From Incurvaria masculella (taxonomy: Eukaryota > Arthropoda > Insecta > Lepidoptera > Incurvariidae): DNA of 64,000 nucleotides. The stretch's first letter is position 1, and every line of letters begins with the position of its first letter. The stretch covers positions 12,462,001 through 12,526,000 of the forward strand of contig OX335655.1 in NCBI GenBank assembly GCA_946894095.1. The letters run 5' to 3'. Position numbers and translations under genes: made by a program. Positions 1 through 11,845 of the stretch are shown one piece after another. The notes below the pieces were generated by a model that was not told the origin of the DNA, did not search any database, and saw only the letters and a program-made list of their open reading frames with translations.

Positions 1-190
1 GTACTAGTGTCAATCCCGCCCACGTTATGGTAACATCGCATTGAATTAAACATGGTCAAAGGGCAATAAAGTCCGTGTTTCCATCCATAAATGCAGCCGG
101 ATTTAAGGAAGATCCTGGAATGGCACTATTTCCCATATGGTTGGTTTGGGTATCATGACATTAAGTTTGGTGTTAGCCACCCAAATATTG
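1..190 (+). mobile_element. SINE fragment (body and tail)
   Basis: Matches the body and 3' part of the SINE family repeated through the window: 'cccgcc..ggtaacatcgcattg', a 'gtccgtgttt' block, and a degraded 'ggtgttagccacccaaat' end. The promoter-bearing head lies off the left edge or is lost. Assigned by comparison with the fuller copies at 2,716 and 26,993. Confidence 0.6.
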
Positions 191-479
191 TTCCATAGAC
201 AAAAAGTACGGTGGACAGAAACAGACCGATGATTTTTGAACATGTGAGATGATTTTGGGGATAATAATGAGATATGCCTATTTATATGACTCAGGAAATT
301 ATGACAAAGAAAACTTCCCTTCATTATGTGTTATTGACCGATCCAAAAAATGCGTTGAGGTATCGAATATTATCACATAATTTCCATGCGTTTAAGAGAA
401 GGATTTCCATGGTGCTTGATGAACAATATACATACATAATCCGCTTAAAACATATTGCCTCATTTTATTAAAAAATATA

Positions 480-850
480 TATAAAAGTGAACCGATTAGT
501 TTTACATTCCGACCATAAACCAACCATAAAGCCTTTTTTCTCATATCTTCGGCACACACGTCCGCCAAATTGCCGACGCGCTCCGTGTCAGCTTTTTTCA
601 AAACGTGTTCCGTCAATTTGCGAAAACATTTTATTGGGTAATTTTTCACCGCTCGCTCGGCGGACGCTCCAGACGCTCCCTAAATCACGCGTCTCGCTCC
701 TACGTGACGCGACGCACGGCGGCGCGGCGGCGACGGCGGTGCTGCGATTATCGCAAAACAAAGCGAGGCTCATTACCCGTATCGTATCGTATCGTAGGTG
801 GGCCTTGGTAATCAAAATTAAATTACCGAATTTAACGAAAGAATAATAGA
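480..850. other. CpG-rich patch in AT-rich spacer
   Basis: Between about 640 and 790 the base composition changes sharply: CGGCGG and CGACGG runs, many CpGs, and short direct repeats (GACGCTCC twice, TATCG three times). Open frames run through it on both strands, as expected of GC-rich DNA without stops, and none resembles a known protein. It could be a promoter or 5' exon of a gene to the left, or part of an unrecognised repeat. Confidence 0.3.
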
Positions 851-2715
851 AAAATGAAAGTAATGAATAACTAACAATTAGCATTGTATTGTATTTGTAT
901 TGTAAATTTATTATTTTTTTATTTATTTATTTATTTAAGAAAGAAAACAAACAGCCAATTACAAAGATATAGACAATATTTCTTATGAACTAATACGGTT
1001 AGGCCAATTATATGTTTCCCTGATTAGTATGTAAATTTATTCAAATAGGGATGTGCCTGTTAAAGAGTGTATGTATGTAAACGAGTGTGAAGTATGTAGA
1101 GTATGTTGTAGTGTGTAGTAAAGAGTGTAGGTGTGATTGTATATAATTACTTATATATATTATTAAAAACAAAAATTAAGGCGTAAATAGTATATCTCGA
1201 ACATTGATGTTAATTGTAGGTATAGTAGTAATAATAATAATAAATTTACTTAAAAATATACACATATAGGTAGTTGTATAGGGTAAGATTAGTACGTAGA
1301 TAGATGTATGTCAATTTTCAGATCACGTGCCGTGTGACTGTATGAGAGTATTTTTTATTATTCGTCGAATTGCCAGACAAGCTACACTTAGACAGGTCAT
1401 ATTTTCTTGTTTTATAGCATAGATATTTAGCATTTACAACTTTAAACAGAACAACAGTAAACATGCATACATTTTACAATTTCTGGCATATACCATTGTC
1501 AAACATACTAAATATAATTGAAACTTAACTAAATATATCAAGGTAATTAAAAGTCAAAGGCTTTATGATACTGGAGCAATTAAAGTAAGAAAAGTAAAAT
1601 AAATAAACAGCCTATATTAACAAAATGACCAAACATAGCTATGACTGTAGCAGCGAACATAAGCAGTTTTCGGTGAGTTATTCTTTATATTGTATGGCAT
1701 TCGCTACCTATGTCCTTTAGTGTCACGTGCCACACATCTCCAGATCTGACGATCCACTTTTGGTGTCTCAGAACCATTAACTCATTTCACTTTATGGGAA
1801 AAACGATAACACCTATCTCTTTCTTCGCTTGTCTTTTTCTTCGTGAAAAAAAAGATAGGCATTTTTGTCAACCTACCGGCCGTAATGCAATGCAATGCGT
1901 TGGGACCGAAGGTTCAATGCAACAGTGAGCGTGAATTTCATTAAATAATAATAATAATAAATATTACATTATTTTTTGTCAGACCCAGATCCATATAATT
2001 TACAGTAAATTAAAGTCATACGCTGCAAACATTCAGGAGGTGCGTCAAGTGTTTCTGGAAGACATTAAATATATGTACATTAAATAAAATAGACGTCTAT
2101 CGCTTTAATCGTAATCTCGTATTTTTTTACGACTGACACTTTAATGACACGATGTGCGATAGTACGGAACCCTTCGTATGCGATTCCGACTCGCTTTTTC
2201 TCATAGGTTCATCTTTGGCCTGAAAGAAAAATGTATCCTGTATATTATGTACTGGCGACCCGCCCTGACGTACCTACGCCACAGGTTAATGCAATCCGCT
2301 CTATTATCCCCATAATATCAATTTATTTATTTTTTTACATTCGACCGATGTCAAAACGGTATTGTAAATACACTATATAATTTACACAGTTACTACTTAA
2401 ATGTAGCAAATACTATTTATTAATATAACTTAAATGAACATTAAAAACACAATCCTTGATGACCAATACAGCAATAACATTTCACAAATATCCTGTCCTT
2501 TAATTTGTAAAAAAAAATTAATTTGATTAAAATGAAATGAAAAATTAAGTTAAAACCATGTCATCCCTTATTTCCCGAACTACGGGATGACAGTTCAGAT
2601 TTGAGTGTTATTTGATGGGACTGAAATAAATAAGTTCCGTGCTCGCCTTAGATTTCAATGTGATTTGTTCGCGAATAACAAAAAACAAAAAAAAATAACT
2701 TCCAAACTCCACAGT
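851..2715. other. AT-rich spacer without a recognisable gene
   Basis: Holds simple repeats (a TTTA run near 915-937, AAT runs near 1,230 and 1,955) and a short piece of the GACG-type repeat on the minus strand at about 2,160-2,200 (GTACGGAACCCTTCG, then a degraded CGAGTC palindrome). No open frame resembles a known protein. Confidence 0.5.
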
Positions 2716-3102
2716 CAGCCTCGATTGCCCAGTGGCGCGACACTTCGGCGATCGCTCTCCGAAGTTAAGCAGCGCTGGGTCAGGTCTGGTCTTGGATGGG
2801 TGACCATTCGACCGTTGAGAGAGGCTGGCGTGGTTCGGATTCCGCGTTAAACTGTAGGTCCCCTTCCTCACTTACTAGGTGGTAGGGTTTATCCCGCCCG
2901 GGTTGGTATCATCGCATTGGATGAACGATGGTCGAAGCGGCAATGAAAATTGTCCGTGTTTTCTATCCAGTTCAATGTAGCCGCGCAATATAAGGAAGGT
3001 CCTGGCATGGCACTACCATGCCAGGACCTTCCTTATGTTGGGCTAATACCATGACCGAAGGTGTGGTATTAGCCATCCATGTCCAGTTACATAAAAAAAA
3101 AA
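2716..3102 (+). mobile_element. 5S/tRNA-chimeric SINE, near full length
   Basis: The head has a tRNA A-box-like TTGCCCAGTGG (2,725-2,735), followed by a 5S-rRNA-like block at about 2,757-2,805 containing GAAGTTAAGC and TTGGATGGGTGACC, the region of the 5S internal promoter. The body (CCCGCCCGGG, a CATCGCATTG block) and the tail (GTATTAGCCATCCATGTCC then poly-A) are shared with the tRNA-headed copies. At 2,990-3,036 the usual body is replaced by a fold-back with 21-bp arms and a 5-bp loop, suggesting template switching during copying. Confidence 0.75.
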
Positions 3103-3642
3103 GTAGCTGGACTAATATGAAGATTGCTTAAAATTTATCTCATGTTTAATGAGATTGACGGGAGGACTGAAGTTCGGTATATTTGACAGAAATGTTCGGT
3201 ATATTTTGACAGGAAACTTGTCGAACACATTAGAACCTCCATGGTTAGAACCCTGTATTTGAAGAAATCACTTTGTTAAAAAAAATGGTTTTTAGCAGAC
3301 ACGAAAACCTGTTTTGTTGCAGAAATACGTCATTGTCGTCTTTAATATTTTATTTTTATTACGTATCATTAAATACTTATTTATTTAAATATGTTTTATT
3401 TTTCTTTTCTTATAGTGGATTTTTTGTTCTGTAGCCCCTGAAGTCAATCGGTATTCTTCTCCATGAACTCGCACTATTTTTCTTCTCTTCCGGGCATAAT
3501 ATAGCCTCAATTTAATGTTTTTAAGGCAATTTTATGCAATTACATATCGAAAGTTAGAAACAACCAGCTGGGAATAAGTGAAGTGACAGCTGTCATTAGC
3601 AAAATAAGTACAAGGACCGGCTGTAGGACTGAATGATCTATT

Positions 3643-4780
3643 TAAAAAATATTTTTATATAAAAATAGGACCGCCTTCAAAAAAACCGGAACTAAAAAGC
3701 AAAAAATAATTGGTTACTTTTAATTAATGTACGAAAAGCTATTTTAATTCTAACTAATTATGTACAATTTCTTAATTTTTAATCATCTTTTGAAGTCGGT
3801 GCCTTGGGTAGAGTTCGCTTCGCACGCTGCTGACCGAACAGACACTATTTCAGCCGAACACACCCGAAGTCTACGAGAGCGTAAACAACCTGAGTCAGCA
3901 ATGATTGGTCCACAGACATCGTCATTCCACAGAGCATTTTAAGCAACCGTTCGTCTAACTGGAGATGCCCTTAGCGTTGGTTTACGTGCAAGCTGATATC
4001 GATACAGCGCAGCGTACTGAAATTGGGTTTCAACAATTATTAGTACTTTCGGCTTTATAAAGGCGCGCCCTGGTGAAGGAGTACGTTAATTCGCTGCTCT
4101 GTGTTGATTGGTACTTCCCTGCAACATCGTTGTCTGAACGAGACGATTTCTGCCGAAATTGGTGAGATATGTACTAACCGCACACTCGTTTTGACACGTA
4201 GTTGAGAGCAGACACCTCAAAGTCGCTACCTATTGTTTTCTGTTCTTTTTTATATTTGTTTTTTTTTGTTTTGTGTTATGTAGGTATTTAGGTAGAATAA
4301 AAAGTACAAGCTACACCTACCTAAATATTTATCATATAAGTGGTCGTTGTTTTTATATTGATTTGTTCGTAGGGTTTTCTTGTAAATATTTTGTTTTTAC
4401 TGTGTTAGGTATTTAGTTTAAGTATAAGGCATATTTAAATTACAAAGTACTTGCCTAAATACCTACTTACATACGTTTTTCCGACCTGTTTGTTTATTTA
4501 ATTTTTGTTTGTGTGTTTTGTTCAAGTAGGTAAATGTAAGTAGCTACCTACTTATATTTCTTTCTTAGCCATAGGTGATATTAATCTAACTACTTGCAGC
4601 TCTTAAAGAACGTCTACCCAACGCACCGACTTCAAAAGATGATTAAAAATTAAGAAATTGTACATAATTAGTTAGAATTAAAATAGCTTTTCGTACATTA
4701 ATTAAAAGTAACCAATTATTTTTTACTTTTTAGTTCCGGTTTTTTTGAAGGCGGTCCTTTTTTTATATAAAAATATTTTA
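3643..4780. mobile_element. DNA element with about 160-bp terminal inverted repeats
   Basis: The sequence at 3,643-3,802 reappears as a near-perfect reverse complement at about 4,623-4,780. Both arms share the GGACCGCCTTC, CCGGAACTAAAAAG and GAAGTCGGTG blocks. The roughly 820-bp centre has no long open frame, so this is a non-autonomous element of about 1.1 kb. No target duplication could be fixed because both outer edges are A/T runs. The family is not known to me. Confidence 0.8.
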
Positions 4781-5860
4781 TTTTTTGCTTTTTAGTGGTG
4801 GCGTAACTTTTGACTCAAGGTGGGCGAGCCCTCCTGCTCAACTTCACATACAAAGTGGAAAGAAGATATACATACATATACAATACAATACAATACAATG
4901 AACAAGCATTAGCAGAAATGAAACCATTGAGAAATCTCATTTCTAACGAAAGGTAGACCGGTAACTATCTGGATTCATGAGTTCACGGTTGATACGTACG
5001 ATAATTGATACGATGAGATCACGTGAGATAGAGTGCTATGACAGACGGACGGACGGACGGACAGCGGAAGCTTAGTAATAAGGTTCCGTTGGTGTCCTTT
5101 GGGAACGGAACCCTAAAAAGACAAAACATCGAATGACCGGAACCGCTGAGCTTCTGAATTTCTCATCCTTACATCGTTCCGGATAGTCTGTTTCTTGCGT
5201 AAGTTTAAGTTGTATGAAAATGTGTACATATCGGCCTCGTTTATCCCCCCTTAACAGTTGAATTTTGTAAAATCCGTTGTGAGCGAGCCTTTTCGTCTTA
5301 ACAAGAAGTCACTGAACATTTTAAGTTTCGAGGATAATTGGTTTCAGAGATCTCAACATGAGTGGTTTTCGCCTAAATGTGTTCATTTTGACCTGTTTTA
5401 CCCCCCTAATCGCATAATTTCCAAAAATATTTTCTTTTTAAGCATTCCCATCTAAAACAAAATATACTCTGACGTTTCTGGGTTCAGCGGCTCTAGAGAT
5501 AGAAATGTGTACAATTTGCCCTCTTTTACCCCCTTGAATACCCCCAACAGTTGAAGTAAAAAAAAACCTCTCATACTGAGCAATCTCACCCGAAAAGAAA
5601 GCTACTGTAACTAAAAAATCACATTTTTGGGTTCGCGGGGTTAAGAAATTCGATGTTGGTATAGTTAAGTACCAAACTACTGAACCGATTTTGATAAAAA
5701 AAAAATGGGACCAACTAGAAAGTATACCCTTTCGAACAAAAAAAGAATTTTTCAAATCGGTCCAGGGGTCTTCGAGTAATCGGTGAACATACATAAAAAA
5801 AAAAAAAAGATTCCGACGAATTGATAACCTCCTCCTTTTTTGAAGTCGGTTAAAAAGGCA
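4781..5860. repeat. Composite dispersed repeats ending in a GAAGTCGGTT tail
   Basis: Contains AATAC repeats (about 4,876-4,899), a partial GACG-type repeat (5,040-5,120, ending GGAACGGAACCCTAAAAAG) and a 5,225-5,860 block with repeated CCCCCTTA/TACCCCCCTA motifs. It ends with a poly-A run and CCTCCTTTTTTGAAGTCGGTT, a terminus that recurs in moth repeats and resembles the inner end of the 3,643 element's arms. No coding frame is recognisable. Confidence 0.45.
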
Positions 5861-6820
5861 ATAAGTCGGCTGACTTCAAATAGACGAAAATTAGTACCGT
5901 CTAAAACATCCATAAATTGAAAGACGACTCAGTGCACTTTTAATGCCATTATCTGCACCTATCTTCGAAGAGCAGATTTGTAAATTAAAAAAAAAAACAT
6001 TTTGTATGAAATGAAGACTTAGTGCTTTCTTCAAATAAAGGGTTAATTTTATCTTCTAGCTCATCATTCGCCAAATGCTCGATAAAAAGCATAGTTCCAA
6101 AAATAGTCAATTTCCAATTGGTCTAGCATTGAATTTTCATTTATTCAACCAATAAAATATTAAGCTGCTCATAAATTAATTACGATATCATCGTAAGACC
6201 GTCTGAATCTGGAAACTGACGTTTCAATTTCAGTCTAATATCCGAAAGTCAAGAGGGAAGGAAAAAATGTAAATAGCTGTTATAAACGCGAAGTTAATTA
6301 AAATCTCCCGTGACACATAAAGCAGGAAAGAACGTTTCATCTTTATGACACACAAATATAATTAACTTAATTATATAGATGCGAGCGAAATAGGAACCTT
6401 GCGTGAAACAAAATATGTGAACAGGTTTCACGCTCGACACGGACAATTTACTTTCCATTAAAATCAGCCCCGTAAATGGAACACTGACGATGCGTGAAAT
6501 AAGAAACAATAATTGTGTCTTTATTATTTGGGGCAATCAGTGTATGTCAGAAAATAAAATACGTTTGCCGTGTTTAATGGAATGTATGACAATTTTATGA
6601 ATGGTGGAGCGCATGTTGTGTGTATTGACGTTTCTTTTATTGAATGATCTCTTTTTTGGGAAACCAAAAATGCCTTCTTTTTCAGAGTCAATCCAACGGT
6701 ACATGTGAAAAACACCAAACAATCCCTTCAATGTTGCTAGTGTCTGTTCTAAACATAATACTAAAGTCAGTGTACTAAACATAATTTATTACTATTTATA
6801 ACAATTGTGCATTATATATA
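5861..6820. other. AT-rich spacer, nothing recognised
   Basis: Short open frames occur on the minus strand (6,294-6,782), but they overlap each other in several frames and have no domain features. I see no gene, RNA or clear repeat here. Confidence 0.4.
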
Positions 6821-7063
6821 TTTTTTTATGCAACCTGGATTGCTTAAACCACACAACTACCGTTATGATATTAGCCCAATACATCACATTCCCGAAGCAA
6901 TTAGATGCCATACCAGGACCTTACCTTTATGAGCACGGCTACATTGGACTGGATGGAAAACACGGTCAATTTTTTATTGCCGCTTCGACCATCTTTTCAT
7001 CCAATGCGATGGTACCACCTCGGACGGACTTAAACCCTACCACCTAGCAGGGGAAGGGAACCT
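6821..7063 (-). mobile_element. SINE, minus strand, 5' truncated
   Basis: Starts with the poly-T reverse of the tail and runs through the shared body (TTAGCCCAATAC, GGACTGGATGG, ACCACCTAG) before the head is lost at the junction with a plus-strand copy. The open frame through the body is a by-product of the repeat and recurs in other minus-strand copies. Confidence 0.75.
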
Positions 7064-7065
7064 GT

Positions 7066-7358
7066 CAGCCTATAGCCCAGTGGCGCGACACTTCGGAGCG
7101 ATCGACCGTTGAGAGAGGCTGGCCGTAGTTCGCATTCCACGTTAAACTGTAGGTCCCCTTCCTTACTTACTAGGTGGTAGGGTTAATCCCGCCCGGGTTG
7201 GTACCATCGCATTGAATGAACGATGGTCGAAGCAGCAATAAAAATTGTCCGTGTTTTCCATCTAGTTCAATGTACACCTAGTTCCCATGTGGTGTGTTAG
7301 GCTAATACCATGACAGAAGGTGTGGTATTAGCCATCCATTTCCAGTCACATAAACAAA
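7066..7358 (+). mobile_element. 5S-type SINE with shortened head
   Basis: Begins CAGCC..AGCCCAGTGGCGCG like the copy at 2,716, but the 5S-like GTTAAGC..GGGTGACC block is deleted and joined directly to GACCGTTGAGAG. Body and tail (GTATTAGCCATCCATTTCC) follow. It lies back to back with the minus-strand copy at 6,821, 2 bp away, so one probably landed beside the other. Confidence 0.7.
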
Positions 7359-7904
7359 ATACCTATAGTTTATATGGGTTTTACACACCCTTAAGTTTTC
7401 ATCAACTTTTCATAAAAATAAATGTTTTAAACAAAAGCAAGAGGCTACAATTATTTTAGGCTCGATTTAAAAAATCCCATAATAAACGCAAACAAAAACC
7501 GCATAACAACTTGTTAATTTATGATTTTGATGCTTGTAAATAAAATACTTACTCACAGAAAATTATTTCATCCAAACCATCTTTTTGGCAATTTGCAATC
7601 TATGCTTGAAAACCTGTTTGAATTTCATTATCTCAGTGTGTTCGATACGGTGTGCTCATGTTTACATATTCACGTGATTTTTTGCATCAATTTATTTTGA
7701 TTAATGTAATTATTTCGGAGAACCTTATCGAAGTTTCATAGAGCAAACCGACAAACAAATTAGCAAACCTTAGCTAAAGAAGCGAGCCTTTGCGACGGAC
7801 GGAATTGCCTGATGAATTCAGAGGTTTATTTCTAGGTAAAAATGGAAAAACAAGCTATTTAAGGATTCGTAGGTAAAACAGAGATTTCTTGTAGCGTTTT
7901 TTGG
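7359..7904. other. AT-rich spacer, nothing recognised
   Basis: No open frame, repeat match or structured element was seen. Confidence 0.4.
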
Positions 7905-8720
7905 ACACGGCTACATTGAACTGTATGGAAAACACGGACATTCACAGACGGATGGACGGATAGACACGGAATTCATTGACGCTTCGGCCATACTTTCATC
8001 GCGATGCGATGTTACCAACCCAGGTGGGCAAGCCTGTTCCGACCCATATAAAGTTGTTTGCACACATAACGCAAAAAGTATTGCACTTTAAGAATTAATA
8101 ATAAAAGTTTAATATAGTCGTAGTAAAATTTAGTATATTACTTGCAGCAAAAACAATTTCACAATTTCAGGATTATTGGTTTTGTTACAATTTATTTAAA
8201 TACGATTTTTATTTAACAGCGCCATCTAACGGTGTAAAACCTCTAATCGGCAATTACAACGAAACCATTAAACCTGAAATTGTGAACATGTTTTCGCTGC
8301 AACTACTATGGCTATATTTAATATTTTTGACGAATTCGTGCCTTAAAGTGTAATACTTTTTGCGTTCTGTGTAAAAAAAACATTGTATGGGTCGGAATAT
8401 CCCCCTACCACCTAGTAGGGGAAGGGGGCAACGGCTACATAGAATTTGTTGGAAAACACAGATATACACGGACACACGGACAGACACAGAATTCATTGAC
8501 GCTTCGGCCATATTTTGATCCGATGCGATGTTACCAACCCAGGCGGGTTTAACCGACGGAGTTCTGTAGCTTTACCCTATCACCAAGTAGGGGAAGGGGA
8601 CCTACAGTCATTCTTACATGGATTCCGAACTATGGAACAGCTTGCATTCATAACTTAATGCACTTATCCTGCTCAGAAACAGAAAAAAGCGGTGCATGAA
8701 CTGGGGCAAGATTTAAACCC
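7905..8720 (-). mobile_element. SINE fragments, minus strand, interrupted by a fold-back element
   Basis: SINE body pieces at 7,905-8,036 and 8,398-8,720 flank the fold-back at 8,037-8,397. The right piece restarts the body (CGGCTACAT..GGAAAACACAG), so it contains two partial body units before ending in the degraded tRNA-type head. The CCACCTAGTAGGGGAAGGGG block occurs just right of the insertion. Confidence 0.6.
8037..8397. mobile_element. Fold-back MITE with arms of about 165 bp
   Basis: Begins TTCCGACCCATA and ends TATGGGTCGGAA. Inverted matches continue inward with gaps: ACGCAAAAAGTATT, CACTTTAAG, TTGCAGC and TTCACAATTTCAGG all have reverse-complement partners on the other side. Almost the whole element folds into one long imperfect hairpin around the GCGCCATCTAACGG segment. 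No coding capacity. Confidence 0.75.
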
Positions 8721-9257
8721 ATGTCCTCTCGCATGGAATCTAAGCGTAATCTGTCCGTCTCCGTCTTTTCGTCTTCCTAATGTTTCTCAACAGTTTCTAG
8801 GCTAATTCCTAAGCGTATGTTGAGGAAATAGTTAGGAGTTAGAAAACGGAGAGGTGGCGCTGCGGGGCAAGATCTTGCTCGAACTGTGTCGGCGGGAGCG
8901 CTTGTGACTGTTGACGGGAAGGCTGACTTTGAAGTTATTCCTAGTCTGCGTACAACTTAGGAATGCTGCATTTTCGAAGATTTCGTGTTGTTGGATTATG
9001 CAACAATTCCATTGTCACATCCAATACTTATATGATTGTGTGCCTTGAATGATGTTTTTAAGGTATATCTAACAGGGTTCCCTAAGAACCCACCACCTAG
9101 GGCCAGGTGTGGGAGTAGGTGTGCGCTAAAAAACTTTTTGTAATAATTCTAACTTAGTATAATATTGGCAAACTGGTCGCTGATTTATCGGATTACCCAT
9201 TCGACAGACTGCTGCAAAGTACGAAACTGCTTTTCAGGGATCACTATGATTTTTTTT
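8721..9257. other. Spacer without a recognised gene
   Basis: Mixed-composition DNA with no open frame resembling a protein and no clear match to the repeat families in the window. Confidence 0.35.
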
Positions 9258-9422
9258 GGAACTGACAAATGATGATTGGTCACACCTACTGTCATGATAT
9301 TAGCCAAATACACTAAATTCTTGAATAAATTAGGTGCCATGCCAGGATATCTCTCCATGAGCACGGCAACATCGAACTGGATGGAAAACACGGACAATAT
9401 GTAATTGCCGCTTCCAATAAAA
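9258..9422 (-). mobile_element. SINE fragment, minus strand
   Basis: Tail-to-body part of the SINE (CACCTACTGTCATGATATTAG, GGTGCCATGCCAGGA, ACTGGATGGAAAACACGG), stopping at the edge of the tandem repeat at 9,423. Confidence 0.6.
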
Positions 9423-9745
9423 ACTTGCATCCAGATTAGGATTTTCTGCGGTTTCCTGGAGTACCCGCCATTCCGGAGTGACGACCTTTTTTTGCTCATT
9501 CGAAATTTGTAATGAAAACTTGATTCCGAAATATTTTGCGGCTTCTAGGCCGCCTATTCTGCGGTTACGACCTTTTTTTAGCTCATTTGAAACTAGCAAT
9601 GAAAACTGGTTTCCGAAATTAGATTTTGATGTTTCCTCGGTGTACCGCCATTCCGGAGTAACGACCTTTTTTTTGCTCATTCGAAATTTGCATCCGATTT
9701 ACGATTTTTGCGGTTTCACGGAGTACCCGTCATTCCGGTATAGCC
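9423..9745. repeat. Tandem repeat, about 3.5 units of 86-94 bp
   Basis: ACGACCTTTTTTT recurs at 9,481, 9,567 and 9,661. Each unit also carries GCTCATT.GAAA, a TTCCGAAAT block, and GTTTC..GAGTACC..CCATTCCGG. The minus strand stays open through several units, giving a repeated KKVVTPEWR-type peptide, but the frame is kept by chance of unit length and there is no sign of a real protein. Confidence 0.7.
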
Positions 9746-11565
9746 ATTCCCGGGTGGATGTATATTCCGAGAGGAAATTAAATTCCAGATTTTTTTAGGG
9801 TATCGAAGTAACATTGGACCTTCATTCCGTAAGTTTTGTAAGGCAGACGTTGGATGAGACATTGCTCTGTGATGAGATTACCATGAGATATTAATATCGA
9901 TGACGCTATATAACCATAAGGAATCGTTTATCACTATTCAAATGATTTACAGACGGAACCTTCGCCGATGTCACGAAAAGTTGAAATAAATAAAGTCCGC
10001 ATCCCTCAGGTTCACCGCTCCGTCGTCGCCGGCTAAACGATGACAGATGCCGCGTAATTTTTACGAGTTTAGCCTCCCCCGCTGAGCGGAGGGGGAGGGC
10101 GCAGCACGCGTCATGAAGCAATTCTGGCCCTTATTGTGCCGACGTAAAGGTCAATTGGGCGTGAGGGACGAATGGGGCCTACAGCTCGGTTCTTTTGTGA
10201 CAAGAAATTTATCTGCTGGCCGCTATTGAGTAACGCTATTTACTTTGGTTTGTGAATGAGAACAATGCAGGTGATTAATCTAATCTAGGTCTTTGGCGGA
10301 ATGAGAAAATGCTCTTTTCGACTCAAGCTTATCTATGCGTACTTTTTCCTCAAAAGTTTTAAGTTAAAGTTAGATCAATATATTAACCCTCCAACTGTGT
10401 GATGGCAAATTCCATCTACGCATTTAAACTTAAATGTAAAACGCACTTATTCACCGTAAACTGTGCTTCTTCCTCAAAAGCTCTAAGCTCAAATTAGATC
10501 GATATTTAAACGCAGATGTGTGCTATTTGTCACCCCCAAAGTGCTGTCGACGTCGAGCGGAGCTTCCAGCTGGCTTCGTTACGCTGATACACAAAGTAGC
10601 AGATTTTTTTCGTTTTTCATGAAAAAGTCAGTTTCCTTTTAAGCCACGAAGAAAAATCACAGGGAGACGACCGTTCTTTTAAAAACAATAAATATTATCA
10701 TAAAGAAATTACTGTACATAACTTTTGACAGAACACTGTTTACTAAGGACTTATTCCAGGAGTTCGTACAATGAAATTGTTTTTCTGTTTATATTTTTTA
10801 ACTTATTACCCGCTTTTTCGTTATGTTAACGTTAGAAAAGAGTGAACAGTTTCCGCGAACTCAATTCCGATTGAAACTCCTTGAACTGTGCCAAGACTTA
10901 AGTATTCAAAAGGGCCTCAAATCTTCAATCAGGCGTAATATTTTATAGGGGTCCTTTGACTCGAGTTGAAAGAGCGTCCTGTGGCCGCGCTATTTGGTTC
11001 ACAAATAAAGCTAATAGTGAACCTTCCGAGGGAAAAACCTTTGACCCGCCTCAGCTTGTTTGCGTTGTGAGTGTACCTACAATGACATACCATTATAGCA
11101 TTCACTGCAAAAAAAGTGTCATTTTTCTCTTACACATATTTTTTTATTTATTTATTTAATTTATTAAATTAATTTCAAGTGTTCACATTGCGGATCGTTG
11201 TTTCCTCGTAGTTCTTAGTCCTTCGTAGACCGTTCTACCAAAAATTTATGTGAAAATCCGGGACGATAATGTAAGTCAAAATGTAAGTGCAGTGTATATG
11301 TATATATAGTATATATAGTATATAGTAATATCATTAATGTGGACGAAAAAAATCATAACTCACAGACCAGTGAAGCTTCTTTGCGGGTTTTTCTTCACTG
11401 AGTTATTCGAATCCGCGGATCAATCAAATTGTGACATGACTAGTGTAGTTTGAATACCTGAAGTTGAATAAATAAATGTAATGGAACAATCGTTTTCTTT
11501 TTTTGTTTACTACCTAATATAATTTACTAGCTAGAATACATCCTATACCAAAACTAACCAGACGT
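9746..11565. other. Spacer with weak internal duplication, no gene recognised
   Basis: Includes a GC-richer patch near 9,995-10,110 with the CGCTGAGCG palindrome. There is also a diverged direct repeat: TCCTCAAAAG..TTAAGTT..TTAGATC near 10,345 returns near 10,472. A block at about 11,215-11,480 returns in diverged form at 13,860-14,000. TATA repeats lie at 11,295-11,335. Confidence 0.4.
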
Positions 11566-11845
11566 TTCGTCATGAATGCGAGCTGGTTCATGGTTCAGCA
11601 TCCCTCTAAATTAAACATCTCCCTTGCCTACTAGGTAGTAGAGTTAAGCCCGTCCGGGTTGGTGCCAAACATTTGATCAAATATGAAAGCGGTAATGAAG
11701 AAGGGTGTGTTTTTTCGAGGAGATCGACGGACGTTACCTGTAGTGTTTTCCATCCAGTTCAATGTAGCCGTGCTCTTTATGAGCACCTGATTCCTTCGAG
11801 AATTCGGTGTGTTAGGCTGATACTAATAATAATGGTGGGTCTCCA
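11566..11845 (+). mobile_element. SINE fragment (body), plus strand
   Basis: From the 'gaatgcgagc' junction, which follows the tRNA-type head in intact copies, through CTACTAGGTAGTAG, CCGTCCGGGTTGG and GCCGTGCTCTTTATG to a degraded tail. It carries a local insertion near 11,705-11,740. Confidence 0.6.

Noticed and set aside
2757..2805. Possible 5S rRNA gene
   Set aside because: Only about 50 bp match 5S rRNA, fused to a SINE head and body; the rest of 5S is missing.
9330..9680. Minus-strand frame with repeated KKVVTPEWR peptide
   Set aside because: Explained by the 86-94 bp tandem repeat and an adjoining SINE fragment; the repeat unit is not a constant multiple of three.
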